Notes: a model not told the origin generated them from the letters alone. Numbered from the stretch's first letter, positions 36,087 to 46,720 are shown. The stretch: 64,000 bases of DNA from Ahniella affigens (GCF_003015185.1 NZ_CP027860.1:2666001-2730000), one strand, 5' to 3'. Numbers and translations: made by a program.

Positions 36087-36809
36087 CTATTTCAACTCCA
36101 ATTCAATCAACTCAACCGTGGAGTTGCCCGTGTTGGTCAGGGCACGCGTTGCGCCCGCCTCCTGTACCGCCACATCGGCCGGTTTGAGCCAGAGTAGTTG
36201 TGGCGCCTTGCCCGGCTCTCGGGTCGAAAGCAGGCCGCCGCGTACGACGACGCGTACACCCTTGCCAACCTGAGTGATCGTTGGAACGGACGCGCCAGGT
36301 TCCAGGATCAACCGCCACGCGCGCAGCCGAGCATTGTCGACCACTTGCACGTACTGCGGCGCCGCTTCGCGGGTCGACACAGCGATGCCGTTGGGCGCTG
36401 CACGACGAAATTCAACGACGATAAATTGCGCTTCACTTTTCTTGCCGTTTATGACCCGATGCACGCGGCGTGTGCCGAATTCCCCACCGTAACCGACCGC
36501 GCCAACCGCCAAGGTCGGCCCGGCCTTGAGCGGCTGACCAAGCGCTTGTGCCGTCGTCTCAGAAGGCTGGATGACCACGAAGAACTGGTCGCGCTCATGC
36601 GCATGGAACCCGGAGTCACCCCCGGGCGGATATCGATTATTGAGGATGACTTGGTCTTGGTCGGCAAGCACAACTTGATGGAACGACGCGTGCTCGACCA
36701 TTGGGAAATCGTCTGCTTGCGTTGGCTCCCCGGCGACCGCGCTGGTGATGGCGAAGGACAGTGAGAGTCCCCATGCACAGCAACGTTCTCGGCAGAGATG
36801 CTTCAACAC
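36087..36809 (-). CDS. Exported bicupin protein
   Basis: A 240-aa protein with a signal peptide (CAWGLSLSFAITSAVAG-E) and two cupin-like beta-barrel modules: one at 30-135 (YPPGGDSGFHAHERDQFFVV, VHRVINGKKSEAQFIVVEF) and one at 145-235 (RLILEPGASVPTITQVGKGV). FHAHERDQF supplies histidines and an acidic residue like a cupin metal site in the first module; the second lacks obvious His ligands. Start GTG 36809 (or TTG 36806) has AAAGGGAAG directly upstream. The frame is open up to 37325, but that would run through an inserted 152-bp element and is unlikely. Confidence 0.75.
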   Translation of the reverse strand: MLKHLCRERCCAWGLSLSFAITSAVAGEPTQADDFPMVEHASFHQVVLADQDQVILNNRYPPGGDSGFHAHERDQFFVVIQPSETTAQALGQPLKAGPTLAVGAVGYGGEFGTRRVHRVINGKKSEAQFIVVEFRRAAPNGIAVSTREAAPQYVQVVDNARLRAWRLILEPGASVPTITQVGKGVRVVVRGGLLSTREPGKAPQLLWLKPADVAVQEAGATRALTNTGNSTVELIELELK

Positions 36810-37018
36810 ACACTTCCCTTTGGTTTTGAGCGAAACATGCGCGACCGCTGGACTGACCTGATGGCGCTGCAACAAGCACTCGCGACCACCATGGCGTTCG
36901 GCCCCTAAAGCGGTTTCAGCGCGGGCAGGCAGATTTGGCCGGCACAGCGCTCTGATTTCGCCTGCCATGGTATCCAGGCCCGCACGAAATTGCACCGGCG
37001 CCCAATTGCGGCGCCTAG
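36810..37018. other. Upstream region of the bicupin gene
   Basis: No gene is called. A 23-codon plus-strand frame at 36839 (MRDRWTDLMALQQALATTMA) ends in TAA; nothing supports it. CTAG at 37015-37018 is the left target duplication of the next element. Confidence 0.3.
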
Positions 37019-37170
37019 GGAGCCTCTGAACAAGTTCAAAGGCGATGCGGGCCATGGATGGCCCGCCCAGAATCGAGCACGCAATTGCTTGATTCTGGAG
37101 CAATGAGTCCGGACGTGTGCCGGACTCATTGTGGGTCTGAAAGTCCAGGATGGACTTGTTCAGACCCTCC
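37019..37170 (-). repeat. 152-bp multi-hairpin MITE-like element, copy 2
   Basis: Complement of the type at 19203: GGAGCCTCTGAACAAGTTCA at the left, GGACTTGTTCAGACCCTCC at the right, with the five hairpins between. It is flanked by CTAG at 37015-37018 and 37171-37174, a perfect 4-bp target duplication of the same sequence as around the IS5 element. Confidence 0.95.
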
Positions 37171-37174
37171 CTAG

Positions 37175-37479
37175 ATCTGAGCTCTGGGTGATCGCAACCA
37201 TTCGATGCAACAAGTGCCCGGTAAAGGCGCGCCTGGCGACCACGCACAACATGATCGTGCGGCGGATCCAAGATCATTCGCGCCTTGTTGCATCGCAACA
37301 AACCCGCCGGACGTGAAGCCGGCACATGAGGCCCAAATCACTGTCATCACGATGCGCCGTACAGCGGGTGTCCGCCTGGCCCGACCCCTTACGTTTCAAG
37401 CCGAAAGATGGCCGCCCCAACCTGCCGAGACTCCTGTAGCATTCGAGATTGGTGCGAGACGTTCTCAAGGGGTAACGCG
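37175..37479. other. Intergenic, promoter region
   Basis: About 300 bp; no supportable gene. It should contain the promoter of the following 8-kb gene. CAAGGGGTAACGCG directly before 37480 is its ribosome site. Confidence 0.35.
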
Positions 37480-40400
37480 ATGTTTTCGTTCGAATCTTAT
37501 TGTTCTGGTAGATCTAAGGCGCTCGTCGCTGCCGTGGCGCCTCGGATGCAAGGCCTGGCACACATTGGGCGGCTATCATTGACGCTCCTACTTTGGTGGG
37601 GCTTAGCCGCGAGCGCGGTCGCCCAGGTTGACGTGACGGCATCGGCCGGCACCGCCAATGCAAGCTACACGACCTTGAAAGGCGCGTTCGATGCCATCAA
37701 CGCGGGTACGCACCAGGGCGTCATTGGCATCGGCATCTCCGGCAATACTACGGAAACCGCAACAGCCGTTCTGAATGCCAGTGGTGCCGGTGCGGCGGTG
37801 TATACCTCCATCCTGATCAATCCCACGGGCGGCGCGGCGCGCACCATCTCGGGCGCCATCGTCGCCGGCAGCCCCCTGATCGACTTCAGCGGTGCCGACA
37901 ACGTCACCATTGACGGTCTGAATACGGGTGGCAACTCGTTGACCATCGCCAACACCACGGTATCCGCCACTACGGGCACGTCCACCATCCGCTTCATTGG
38001 TGGTGCAACGAGCAACGTGGTGACGAACTCGAATATTCAAGGCTCCGGCACCATGTCGGTGGCGACCAACGGCGCGGTCATTTTCTTCAGTACGGACGCC
38101 GTAACCGCCAACGGTAACGACAACAATACGATCTCGAACAACAACATTGGCCCAGCCGGTGCGAATCTGCCCACTAAGGGTATTCTGGGCAACGGTTCGA
38201 CGACGACCACTGCCATCGGCAACAGCGGCATCGTCATCAATAACAACAACATCTTTGACTACTTTGGTGCAGCGGTTACGAGTTCCGGCATCGCCACCAA
38301 CGGCGGCTGCAATAACTGGTCGATTACGAACAACCGGCTCTTCCAGACTGGTACTCGCACGTGGACAACGGGCGCTTTGCATATTGGCATAGACATCCGC
38401 CCCACTACTGCAACCAGTGGCGCACAGGGCTTTACCATCACAGGCAATACCATCGGCTTTGCGTCAAACACCCAAACCGGCACTTACACGCTGACCGGCG
38501 CCGGCACGGGTGCCAAGTTCCAGGGCATCTTGTTCAACGGCATCGTCGCGGGCACGACGACCAACGTGAATAACAACACGGTGGCGGGTGTCAGTATGAC
38601 CGGAGTCACTGGCGCCGGCACAACGACCAACAGCCCGTTCACCGGCATCCTCTTGCAGGAGGGCAACCTCGTTTCGAATGGCAATACCATCGGCAGCCAA
38701 TCGGCAGCGGGGTCCCTGACGTTTTCCACGACGACCACGACGGCGACCGATGTTTATGGCATTCACAACTTCACTTCGAATGCGTGGACCTCTAACAACA
38801 ACACGGTCGGTGGCATTTCGGCCACCAACCTGGGCGCGTCCGGCACCTTCCTGTTGATCGGTATACGTGCGTTCACGGGTACAACCGTCACCTGGAACGC
38901 CAGCAGCAACACCGTTGGCGGCACCGTCGCCAATTCGATTCAGTTGAATGCAACCGGGACGGCCTCGCAGGTACTCGGTATGTTTACCAGTAATGCGCCC
39001 GCCGTGCTGACTGGCAATACGGTGCGCAACCTGACGACCAACATCGGCACCGGCACGACGACCACCGCGTCGGTCATCGGTATCAGTATCACCAGCGCGA
39101 CCCCAAACTCGACCCTGAGCCAGAACACCATCGCCAACCTGACCAACACGAATGCGACGGCGGCATCGGTAGTGACGGGGGTTCAATTCAACGGCGCTGC
39201 GGCAAACGTCGTGGAGCGCAATCATATTTCTGGACTTTCGGTGGCCACCAACAGCACGGCAGCCGAAGTGAATGGTATTCGGGTAGCCGGCGGCACGACC
39301 AACTACCGCAATAACATGATCGCCATCGGTGCTGGAACCGGAAATGCAATCGGCACGGGTTCGACCACGGGCGGCATTAACGGCATCTTCGAAGCCGCGG
39401 GTACCAACAATATCGTTCACAACAGCGTCTTCATCGGCGGCGCGCCCACTGCTGGCGTTGGGCCCTCGTACGCCTTTAGCAGCACGCAGGTCACGGTGAC
39501 GCGTACGGTTCGCGACAACATCTTCTTCAATGCCCGTAGCAATGCGGGCGCCACGGGCAAGAACTACGTTCTGCGGATTGCTGGAACCGCCCCTAATCCT
39601 GCTGGGTTGACGAGTAACAGCAACATCCTGTTCGCGAATGGCAGCGGTGCCGTGTTCGGCTTTTTCAATTCGCTCGACGTTGCCGACATCAGCGCATGGC
39701 GTACTGCGACAGGCCAGGACGGCACCAGTATCGCGCTTGACCCGGTCTTCGCCGCGCCAACAGCTGCGACACCTGATCTGCACCTGCACGCGACCAATCC
39801 GACGCCGGCAGAAGGCAATGGCGCGGATGTGGGCGTGGTTGATGATTTCGATGGCCAGACGCGCAGCGGCTTGACGCCGGTTGACATTGGTGCCGATGCA
39901 GGCAACTACAATGGTGTGGACTTGGCGCCGCCGGCCATCACCTATGCGACGCTCGGTAATACGTCCCAGACCACTGATCGCACGCTCGTCGTCACGATGA
40001 CCGACGTCAGTGGCGTTGCCACCGGCGGTCTCGCGCCGCGCATCTACTATCGCAAGAACGCTGGCAGCTATGTGTCGCAGGCTTGCAGCCTGGCATCAGG
40101 CAGCGTCACCAACGGAACCTGGAACTGCGTGATTGGCAACGCCGCCGTGGGTGGCGTGGTCACCGCGGACACGATCGGATATTTTGTGGTGGCCCAGGAT
40201 GTCATGGGCAATTTGGTGTCCAACCCATCCGGCGCCGTTGCGACCGATGTCAACACGGTCACGACACCGCCCGCGCCGAACACTTACCTGATCGCAATCC
40301 CGTTCTCGGGACTCATCCCAGTGGGCGCTGGTCAGACCTTCACGTCACTGACCAATCCGGGCGGATTGTTTGAGGCGCTGAACAACGGCGTTGCGACCGG

Positions 40401-43400
40401 GAACATCACGGCCGACATCGTCAGTGACCTGCTGACCGAAACGGGCACCCACCCCCTCAACCGAATTTCCGAAGAAGGCGCTGGGAACTATACGTTCGTC
40501 ATCCGCCCAAGCGGCGCTGCACGCGCCATTTCCGGCTCGTTCAACGGCGCACTGATCCGGTTCAATGGCGCAAACCGCGTGACCGTTGATGGTTCCATTG
40601 GCGGTGCTGGCACGGATCGCAGCCTGACCATCACGAACACGAGTGTGACCACACCATCAGTCGTGCTGTTCGGCTCGGTGGGTACGACCCCGATCACCGA
40701 CGGCACGTTGCGCAACACGATCATCACCAATGGTGTGAATACCAGTAGCGCGGTGGTCATTTCCGATGGAACGACCTTGGGGAATGCGGGCCGCTTCAAC
40801 AACATCGTTGTCCGCAACAATGATATTCGGCGCGCCTTTGTCGGGGTCTTCGCAACCGGTGGCACCACGCCACAGGGTGGCGCCAACTTGACCTACGCAG
40901 AGAACACCCTGAACACCACGGGTGCAGACGCCATTCGCGACGTCGGCCTGTACATGCAAGGTGTCAACGGCGCAACAGTGACTCAGAACACTGTTGCGAA
41001 CATCGACAAGGTCAATGACGAGAACGACGTTGGCATCTGGCTCGCAACCGGCACCATCAACGGCACGGTCTCAGGCAATACAGTCAGCGGCATCGGCTAT
41101 ACCGGCACCGGTGCGTTCGGGGCAATCGGCATCAACCTGACGCCAAGCGCCGCGAGCTCCAATCTGGTGGTCTCCGGCAATCGAATTTCAGACATTTCCA
41201 GCAATGGCAACTCCACTGGCTCCCTTGCCCGCGGCATTGCCTTGTCTGGTGCCTCGTCTGACCTGACCATCGAAAAGAACGACGTACAAGGCATCATCAA
41301 TACCAGCATAGGCACCTTCCCCGCCTACGGCATCGATATCAGTGGCGGCAATAACGTTCTGGTCAGCAACAACTTCGTCAGCAATGTCAGCTTCAACATG
41401 ACCGGTGGTGCGGCGTTCTCAACCCAGTTCGGGGTGTTCGGCATTCGCATCAGTGCTGGCACGGGGCACCGGGTCTATCACAACTCTGTGAACCTGTCGG
41501 GTGCGCTGCCCGGCACGGCCGCAGCATCGTTGCTGACGACCGCCTTCGGTCTGGTCAACACCTCTTCGACGGGTCTGGACGTACGCGACAACATTTTCGC
41601 GAACAACATCACAGGCGGCACCACGTCGATTGCCCACGTACCGGTGTATCTGCCATCCGGCGGCACCTCGGCGATGAATCTGACCTGGAATAACAACGCC
41701 TACTTCTTCGGCACTGACGCCGCGAGACAGGGCGTTGGCCAAGCCGGCACGACGGCAGGTACGAACTTCTTTACGACCTTGCCCGCGCTGACCGCATACA
41801 CGAGCACGCTGTCTGGTTCCGGCACGAATGACAATGCATCGCAAGCATCGACCGGGGCCGTGCCGTTTGTGAGCGGGACAGACTTGCATCTGCAGCCATC
41901 CAGTCCGCTTGCAACGGCTGGTGTGCCGATTGCGGCGGTTACCACAGATATCGACAACCAACCGCGCTCGGCCACGACGCCAGCCATGGGTGCCGATGAG
42001 TTAGTAGCCGACTTGGCGATCACCAAGACCGACGGTGTCGCAACGGCGACCCCTGGCGGCAGCGTGACCTATACGATCACCGCATCGAACGGCGGCCCAG
42101 CCAATTCCAGTGGCACCGTGGCCGATACCTTCCCAGCCTCGTTGACGTGTACGTGGACGTGTGTGGGCGCTGGCGGCGGTACTTGCACGGCCTCGGGCTC
42201 AGGCAACATCAACGATCCGGTGAATCTGCCTGCAGGCGGGTCCGTGACGTATACGGCATCCTGCACGATTTCAGCGGGTGCAAGTGGCACGCTGAGCAAC
42301 ACGGCAACCGTGACTGGCGCAGCAGCCGACCCCAACGTCGCCAATAATTCAGCGACGGATAGCGACACCCTCATCGCCACAGCGGATCTCGCCATTACCA
42401 AGACAGACGGCGTGGCAACGGCGACTCCTGGCGGCAGCACGACGTATACGATCACTGCGTCGAATGCTGGCCCGTCCAACACCACCGGCACGGTGGCCGA
42501 TACGTTCCCAGCATCACTGACGTGCAGTTGGACTTGCGTCGGCGCGGGCGGTGGCACGTGTACGGCGTCGGGCGCTGGCAACATCAATGACCCGGTGACG
42601 CTGCCAGTAGGCGGATCGGTCACCTACACTGCGTCGTGCACCATCTCGGCTGCGGCGACCGGCACGTTGGCGAATACCGCCACGGTCGCTGCGGCGGCAA
42701 CGGATCCGAACCCCGGTAACAATTCCGCGACGGATACGACCACGCTCGCTGCGTCGGCCGATCTCAGCATCACCAAAACCGACGGCGTCACGACGGCCAC
42801 CCCGGGCGGCAGCGTGACCTACACGATTGTTGCGGCCAATCCTGGCCCGTCGAATACCGCCGCCACCGTGGCCGATACCTTCCCGGCCTCGCTGACGTGT
42901 ACCTGGACGTGCGTTGGCGCTGGCGGCGGAACCTGCACGGCATCGGGCTCGGGCAACATCAACAACAGTGTGTCGTTGCCGGCTGGCGGGTCGGTAACGC
43001 ATACCGCCACGTGCGCGATTTCCGCAGCCGCAACCGGTATCTTGGCAAACACTGCGACGGTCACGGGCGCGGCAACGGATCCGAACCCTGCCAACAACTC
43101 GGCCACCGATACCGACACGTTGACGCCATCAGCCGACGTCAGCATCACCAAGACCGATGGTGTGACGACAGCGACTCCGGGCGGCAGCGTGACCTACACC
43201 ATTACGGCTGCGAATTCCGGACCATCGAACACCGCCGGCACGGTCGCCGATACGTTCCCGGCCACGCTGACGTGTACCTGGACCTGCGTCGGGGCTGGCG
43301 GCGGAACGTGCACGGCGTCGGGCTCGGGCAACATCAGCAACAGTGTGAATCTGCCAAGCGGCGGCTCGGTCACGTATACCGCGGCGTGCACCATCTCGCC

Positions 43401-45558
43401 GTCGGCCACGGGCACGCTGTCGAACACCGCCACCGTGACCAGCGTTGCGACTGACCCGGTGCCCGGCAACAACTCAGCCACCGACACCGACACGTTGGGC
43501 GCCAGTGCTGACCTGTCGATTACCAAGACGGACGGTGTCACCACCGTGACCGCGGGCGGCTCGACGACCTACACCATCGTCGCTTCAAATGCTGGCCCGA
43601 GCATCGCAACGGGTGCCACTGTGGCTGACACGTTCCCGGCGACGTTGACGTGTACCTGGACTTGCGTCGGCGCGGGTGGCGGCACGTGCACGGCGTCGGG
43701 ATCGGGCAACATCAGCGACACCGTCAACCTGCCAAGTGGCGGCAGCGTGACCTACACGGCTGCTTGCACGATTTCAGGCGCGGCGACCGGATCGCTCACC
43801 AATACGGCAACCGTTGCGGCTCCTGCTGGCACGACTGATCCGACACCGGGCAACAACTCGGCGACCGACATTGACGCGCTCGGCGCCAGTGCGGATCTGG
43901 CGATCACGAAGACAGATGGTGTTGCCACGGTAACCGCCGGCGGCTCGACGACGTACACCATTACGGCATCGAATGCCGGCCCAAGTGGCGCGACTGGTGC
44001 GACCGTTGCCGATACGTTCCCGGCCTCGCTGACGTGCACCTGGACATGCGTTGGTGCGGGCGGTGGCACATGTACAGCTGCTGGTTCCGGCAACCTCAAT
44101 GACACGGTCAATCTGCCAACCGGCGGTAGCGTCACCTATACGGCCTCGTGCACGATTTCGGCCGCTGCGACGGGATCGCTGGTGAATACCGCGACGGTTG
44201 CCGCACCGGCGGGCGTGACGGATCCGACGCCGGGCAACAATTCGGCGACGGACACCGACACCATTGCCGGCAACGGCGATTTGTCGATCACCAAGACGGA
44301 TGGTGTAACGACCGTGACGGCAGGTGGTTCGACCATCTACACAATCACCGCGACCAATGGTGGCCCAAGTACTGCAACGGGTGCGACCGTTGCCGACACG
44401 TTCCCGGCGTCGCTCACGTGCACCTGGACCTGCGTTGGCGCGGGCGGCGGCACGTGCACGGCCTCGGGTTCCGGCAATATCAACGACACGGTCAATCTGC
44501 CGAGTGGCGGTAGCGTCACGTACAGCGCCACCTGCTCGATCTCGGCCGCCGCGACCGGATCGCTCAGCAATACGGCCACCATTGCCGCACCAGCTGGCTT
44601 TACCGACCCGACGCCCGGCAACAATTCGGCCACGGACACCGACACCATCGGCGCCAGCGCTGATCTGTCGATCACCAAGACCGACGGTGTCACGAATGTC
44701 ACGGCAGGCGGTAACACGACGTACACGATCGTCGCTTCGAACGCCGGCCCAAGCTCGGTGACTGGCGCGACGGTTGCAGATACGTTCCCGGCGTCGCTGA
44801 CTTGCACTTGGACGTGTACCGGCGCGGGTGGCGGCACGTGTACCGCGTCTGGTTCAGGCAATCTCAGCGACAGTGTCGATCTGCCGAGCGGTGGCAGCGT
44901 GACTTACACGGCCGTTTGCGCGCTGGCTGCCAACGCAACCGGCACGTTGACGAATACCGCGACGGTGGCGGCCCCCGGCAGCGTGACCGATCCGAATCCC
45001 GCCAACAATTCGGCTACGGATACGGACACGATCACGGCACCAGCGGGTGCAGTACTGAATGCCACCAAGACCGTGAGCGGCACATTCATCCCAGGATCGC
45101 CCGTGACGTACACCATCGTCGTGACCAATGCAGGCTCTGGTGTTCAAGCCGACAACGCGACTGACGAGTTCACCGACACCCTGCCTGCCGGCCTGACGTT
45201 GGTGTCGGCATCGAGCACTTCGGGAACTGCAACGACAGCGGCCAACGTCGTGCACTGGAATGGCAGCATCGCAGCCTCTGCCAGCGTGACCATCACCATC
45301 AATGCCTTGATCGACGGCAACGCCACCGGCCAGATCGTCAACCAAGGCACAGTGTTCTTTGATGGCGATGGCAACGGCTCGAACGAATCCAGCGCGACCA
45401 CCGATGATCCAGGCCTGCCTGGCGGCACGGACGGCACCGGCTTCCTGGTGCTTGGTCAGCAGGTTCCCGTACCGACACTGGACCGCTGGGCGCTGCTGCT
45501 CTTGGTTCTGACGATAGTGGGAGCCGCAGTTGCTTTTCGCGGAACGCGTTGGATGTAA
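37480..45558 (+). CDS. Giant exported beta-helix/DUF11 repeat protein, IPTL-CTERM
   Basis: A 2692-aa surface protein. Signal peptide (LSLTLLLWWGLAASAVAQ, residues about 30-48), a long Asn/Thr/Gly-rich region of parallel beta-helix type (residues 50-1500; many NNNTISNNN-like turns), then eight near-identical DUF11 domains of 124-130 aa from 42013 on. Each starts A-D-L-[SA]-I-T-K-T-D-G-V and holds TCTWTCVGAGGGTCTASGSG and DPxPGNNSATDTD. A ninth, divergent domain (NATKTVSGTFIPGSPVTYTI) follows, then the IPTL-CTERM tail (VPTLDRWALLLLVLTIVG, basic end). Start ATG 37480 by GGGG 8 nt upstream. Probably a fibrillar adhesin or stalk anchored by its C-terminus (inference). Confidence 0.9.
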   Translation: MFSFESYCSGRSKALVAAVAPRMQGLAHIGRLSLTLLLWWGLAASAVAQVDVTASAGTANASYTTLKGAFDAINAGTHQGVIGIGISGNTTETATAVLNASGAGAAVYTSILINPTGGAARTISGAIVAGSPLIDFSGADNVTIDGLNTGGNSLTIANTTVSATTGTSTIRFIGGATSNVVTNSNIQGSGTMSVATNGAVIFFSTDAVTANGNDNNTISNNNIGPAGANLPTKGILGNGSTTTTAIGNSGIVINNNNIFDYFGAAVTSSGIATNGGCNNWSITNNRLFQTGTRTWTTGALHIGIDIRPTTATSGAQGFTITGNTIGFASNTQTGTYTLTGAGTGAKFQGILFNGIVAGTTTNVNNNTVAGVSMTGVTGAGTTTNSPFTGILLQEGNLVSNGNTIGSQSAAGSLTFSTTTTTATDVYGIHNFTSNAWTSNNNTVGGISATNLGASGTFLLIGIRAFTGTTVTWNASSNTVGGTVANSIQLNATGTASQVLGMFTSNAPAVLTGNTVRNLTTNIGTGTTTTASVIGISITSATPNSTLSQNTIANLTNTNATAASVVTGVQFNGAAANVVERNHISGLSVATNSTAAEVNGIRVAGGTTNYRNNMIAIGAGTGNAIGTGSTTGGINGIFEAAGTNNIVHNSVFIGGAPTAGVGPSYAFSSTQVTVTRTVRDNIFFNARSNAGATGKNYVLRIAGTAPNPAGLTSNSNILFANGSGAVFGFFNSLDVADISAWRTATGQDGTSIALDPVFAAPTAATPDLHLHATNPTPAEGNGADVGVVDDFDGQTRSGLTPVDIGADAGNYNGVDLAPPAITYATLGNTSQTTDRTLVVTMTDVSGVATGGLAPRIYYRKNAGSYVSQACSLASGSVTNGTWNCVIGNAAVGGVVTADTIGYFVVAQDVMGNLVSNPSGAVATDVNTVTTPPAPNTYLIAIPFSGLIPVGAGQTFTSLTNPGGLFEALNNGVATGNITADIVSDLLTETGTHPLNRISEEGAGNYTFVIRPSGAARAISGSFNGALIRFNGANRVTVDGSIGGAGTDRSLTITNTSVTTPSVVLFGSVGTTPITDGTLRNTIITNGVNTSSAVVISDGTTLGNAGRFNNIVVRNNDIRRAFVGVFATGGTTPQGGANLTYAENTLNTTGADAIRDVGLYMQGVNGATVTQNTVANIDKVNDENDVGIWLATGTINGTVSGNTVSGIGYTGTGAFGAIGINLTPSAASSNLVVSGNRISDISSNGNSTGSLARGIALSGASSDLTIEKNDVQGIINTSIGTFPAYGIDISGGNNVLVSNNFVSNVSFNMTGGAAFSTQFGVFGIRISAGTGHRVYHNSVNLSGALPGTAAASLLTTAFGLVNTSSTGLDVRDNIFANNITGGTTSIAHVPVYLPSGGTSAMNLTWNNNAYFFGTDAARQGVGQAGTTAGTNFFTTLPALTAYTSTLSGSGTNDNASQASTGAVPFVSGTDLHLQPSSPLATAGVPIAAVTTDIDNQPRSATTPAMGADELVADLAITKTDGVATATPGGSVTYTITASNGGPANSSGTVADTFPASLTCTWTCVGAGGGTCTASGSGNINDPVNLPAGGSVTYTASCTISAGASGTLSNTATVTGAAADPNVANNSATDSDTLIATADLAITKTDGVATATPGGSTTYTITASNAGPSNTTGTVADTFPASLTCSWTCVGAGGGTCTASGAGNINDPVTLPVGGSVTYTASCTISAAATGTLANTATVAAAATDPNPGNNSATDTTTLAASADLSITKTDGVTTATPGGSVTYTIVAANPGPSNTAATVADTFPASLTCTWTCVGAGGGTCTASGSGNINNSVSLPAGGSVTHTATCAISAAATGILANTATVTGAATDPNPANNSATDTDTLTPSADVSITKTDGVTTATPGGSVTYTITAANSGPSNTAGTVADTFPATLTCTWTCVGAGGGTCTASGSGNISNSVNLPSGGSVTYTAACTISPSATGTLSNTATVTSVATDPVPGNNSATDTDTLGASADLSITKTDGVTTVTAGGSTTYTIVASNAGPSIATGATVADTFPATLTCTWTCVGAGGGTCTASGSGNISDTVNLPSGGSVTYTAACTISGAATGSLTNTATVAAPAGTTDPTPGNNSATDIDALGASADLAITKTDGVATVTAGGSTTYTITASNAGPSGATGATVADTFPASLTCTWTCVGAGGGTCTAAGSGNLNDTVNLPTGGSVTYTASCTISAAATGSLVNTATVAAPAGVTDPTPGNNSATDTDTIAGNGDLSITKTDGVTTVTAGGSTIYTITATNGGPSTATGATVADTFPASLTCTWTCVGAGGGTCTASGSGNINDTVNLPSGGSVTYSATCSISAAATGSLSNTATIAAPAGFTDPTPGNNSATDTDTIGASADLSITKTDGVTNVTAGGNTTYTIVASNAGPSSVTGATVADTFPASLTCTWTCTGAGGGTCTASGSGNLSDSVDLPSGGSVTYTAVCALAANATGTLTNTATVAAPGSVTDPNPANNSATDTDTITAPAGAVLNATKTVSGTFIPGSPVTYTIVVTNAGSGVQADNATDEFTDTLPAGLTLVSASSTSGTATTAANVVHWNGSIAASASVTITINALIDGNATGQIVNQGTVFFDGDGNGSNESSATTDDPGLPGGTDGTGFLVLGQQVPVPTLDRWALLLLVLTIVGAAVAFRGTRWM
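42013..45042 (+). repeat. Eight tandem in-frame DUF11-coding repeats
   Basis: Units of 372-390 bp start near 42013, 42385, 42757, 43135, 43507, 43885, 44275 and 44653. Units 5-8 share a 6-residue insertion (AAPAGxTDP) missing in units 1-4, so two blocks of four related units are visible. Confidence 0.88.
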
Positions 45559-45578
45559 TTCGCGCCATTGATTGACTG

Positions 45579-45611
45579 GCAAAACGGCGCCTTCGGGCGC
45601 CGTTTTTTTTG
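45579..45611 (+). terminator. Rho-independent terminator
   Basis: AAAACGGCGCC-TTCG-GGCGCCGTTTTTTTT, a stem with a stable TTCG tetraloop, 20 bp after the giant gene. Confidence 0.95.
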
Positions 45612-45925
45612 GTCTGAGTCTTAGCTTCACACTCGATGGCCGCCGCACTGTACGTCAGTCGAAGCCATCCGGGATTTGGCGCAACTGCAGAGGCTCGGCT
45701 CGCCAGAGTGTTGCCACTGCCGCCGACTCGTAACTCGGACCGTTGGCGATATCACCAGAACGAACGCTTTGAGCGCAGCGCCGACAAGCGAGAGTCACGT
45801 CAACGTTGCGCATTGACTTGCCGGTGTCGATTGCGTCGTGATTAACGGCGACGCTCATCATCGTTTGCCGCGCCGCATCGAGCGGTAGTAACCTCGGCTG
45901 CAGCAGGCAGGATCGGGAGGGCGTC
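45612..45925. other. Intergenic, nothing recognised
   Basis: About 310 bp with no supportable gene; the promoter of the WSC operon should lie here. GATCGGGAGGGCGTC supplies the ribosome site for ATG 45926. Confidence 0.35.
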
Positions 45926-46720
45926 ATGAGAAGGCCATGGCTCATTGGTTGCGCCATCGTTTGTCTGTTGGCGGCCGCAGTGGTCGTGATCGCGGCAAGC
46001 GCCCTCTTCTACGTCAAAATGGGGACGGGCGATCCGACCCGGACCGTCCGGCAATCGCCCGCTGCCGTCGATCTGGCCGATCCGGATCAACTGGCACCAA
46101 TCCGGGTTGGCGAGCGTGTCGAAGCACTCAGTACCGATGGCTGGCAGTGGGCAATTGTCGTGGCGCTGCCAGACCATGACACGGCGGAGATCGACTACGA
46201 GTCCGACCAATTGCCGAACGAGCGCCTTGATGTTCGACTGGTCCGGCGCGCGGCACAACCCATGACGCCCGAATCAGCGCGCATTGCGACGCCGAAGCCT
46301 TCAGGATCCAAACGCGGGGTCCTTCCGAGTGCTGGTGAAGCGTCGAATCGGACCGGCGTGCCGCCGCCCATCAAGCGGGAACCCGAGGCAGCCAGAGACG
46401 TACTGATATCTGGCGTTGAGAACGCCTATGTCGGTTGTTTCAACGACACCAGTGCATTGGAATTGAATGGATTCCTGGAACGTTCGGCCACGAACACGCC
46501 GCAGACCTGTATTCAGAAGTGTCGCGAGCTCGGCTACGCCTTTGCAGGTCTCCAGTACGGCGAAAGTTGCCTCTGCGGCAATGAGTATGGAAAGTACGGC
46601 GAGTCCGATCACTGTGACTACCCATGTACTGGCGATCCCGCACAGACGTGTGGCGGCTACAGCACGAACGCCATCTACCGTACGGAAGGCACTCTTTCGA
46701 TCGAGGAGCGTGGACCATGA
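45926..46720 (+). CDS. Membrane-anchored WSC-domain protein
   Basis: A 264-aa protein: N-terminal membrane anchor (WLIGCAIVCLLAAAVVVIAA), an Agenet/Tudor-like strand set near residues 58-110 (IRVGERVEALSTDGWQWAIV, AEIDYESDQLPNERLDVRL), a Pro/Ser-rich linker, and a C-terminal WSC domain (residues 167-255: YVGCFNDTSA, CIQKCRELGYAFAGLQYG, CLCGNEYGKY, CDYPCTGDPAQTCGGYSTN). WSC domains bind carbohydrate and are mostly fungal or animal; they are uncommon in bacteria. The eight-cysteine pattern is complete. ATG 45926 has GGGAGG 7 nt upstream. It overlaps the next gene by ATGA. Confidence 0.85.
   Translation: MRRPWLIGCAIVCLLAAAVVVIAASALFYVKMGTGDPTRTVRQSPAAVDLADPDQLAPIRVGERVEALSTDGWQWAIVVALPDHDTAEIDYESDQLPNERLDVRLVRRAAQPMTPESARIATPKPSGSKRGVLPSAGEASNRTGVPPPIKREPEAARDVLISGVENAYVGCFNDTSALELNGFLERSATNTPQTCIQKCRELGYAFAGLQYGESCLCGNEYGKYGESDHCDYPCTGDPAQTCGGYSTNAIYRTEGTLSIEERGP

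Noticed and set aside
36810-37325. N-terminal extension of the bicupin gene through the 152-bp element
   Set aside because: It would place a mobile repeat inside the coding sequence and bury the signal peptide; GTG 36809 has a good ribosome site.
38464-44861. Several 100-440-codon minus-strand frames across the giant gene
   Set aside because: They mirror the Thr/Gly repeat codons of the DUF11 and beta-helix gene and have repetitive unnatural composition.
42013-45042. CRISPR-like regular spacing of repeats
   Set aside because: Units are 372-390 bp, coding and contiguous; no short repeat/spacer pattern.
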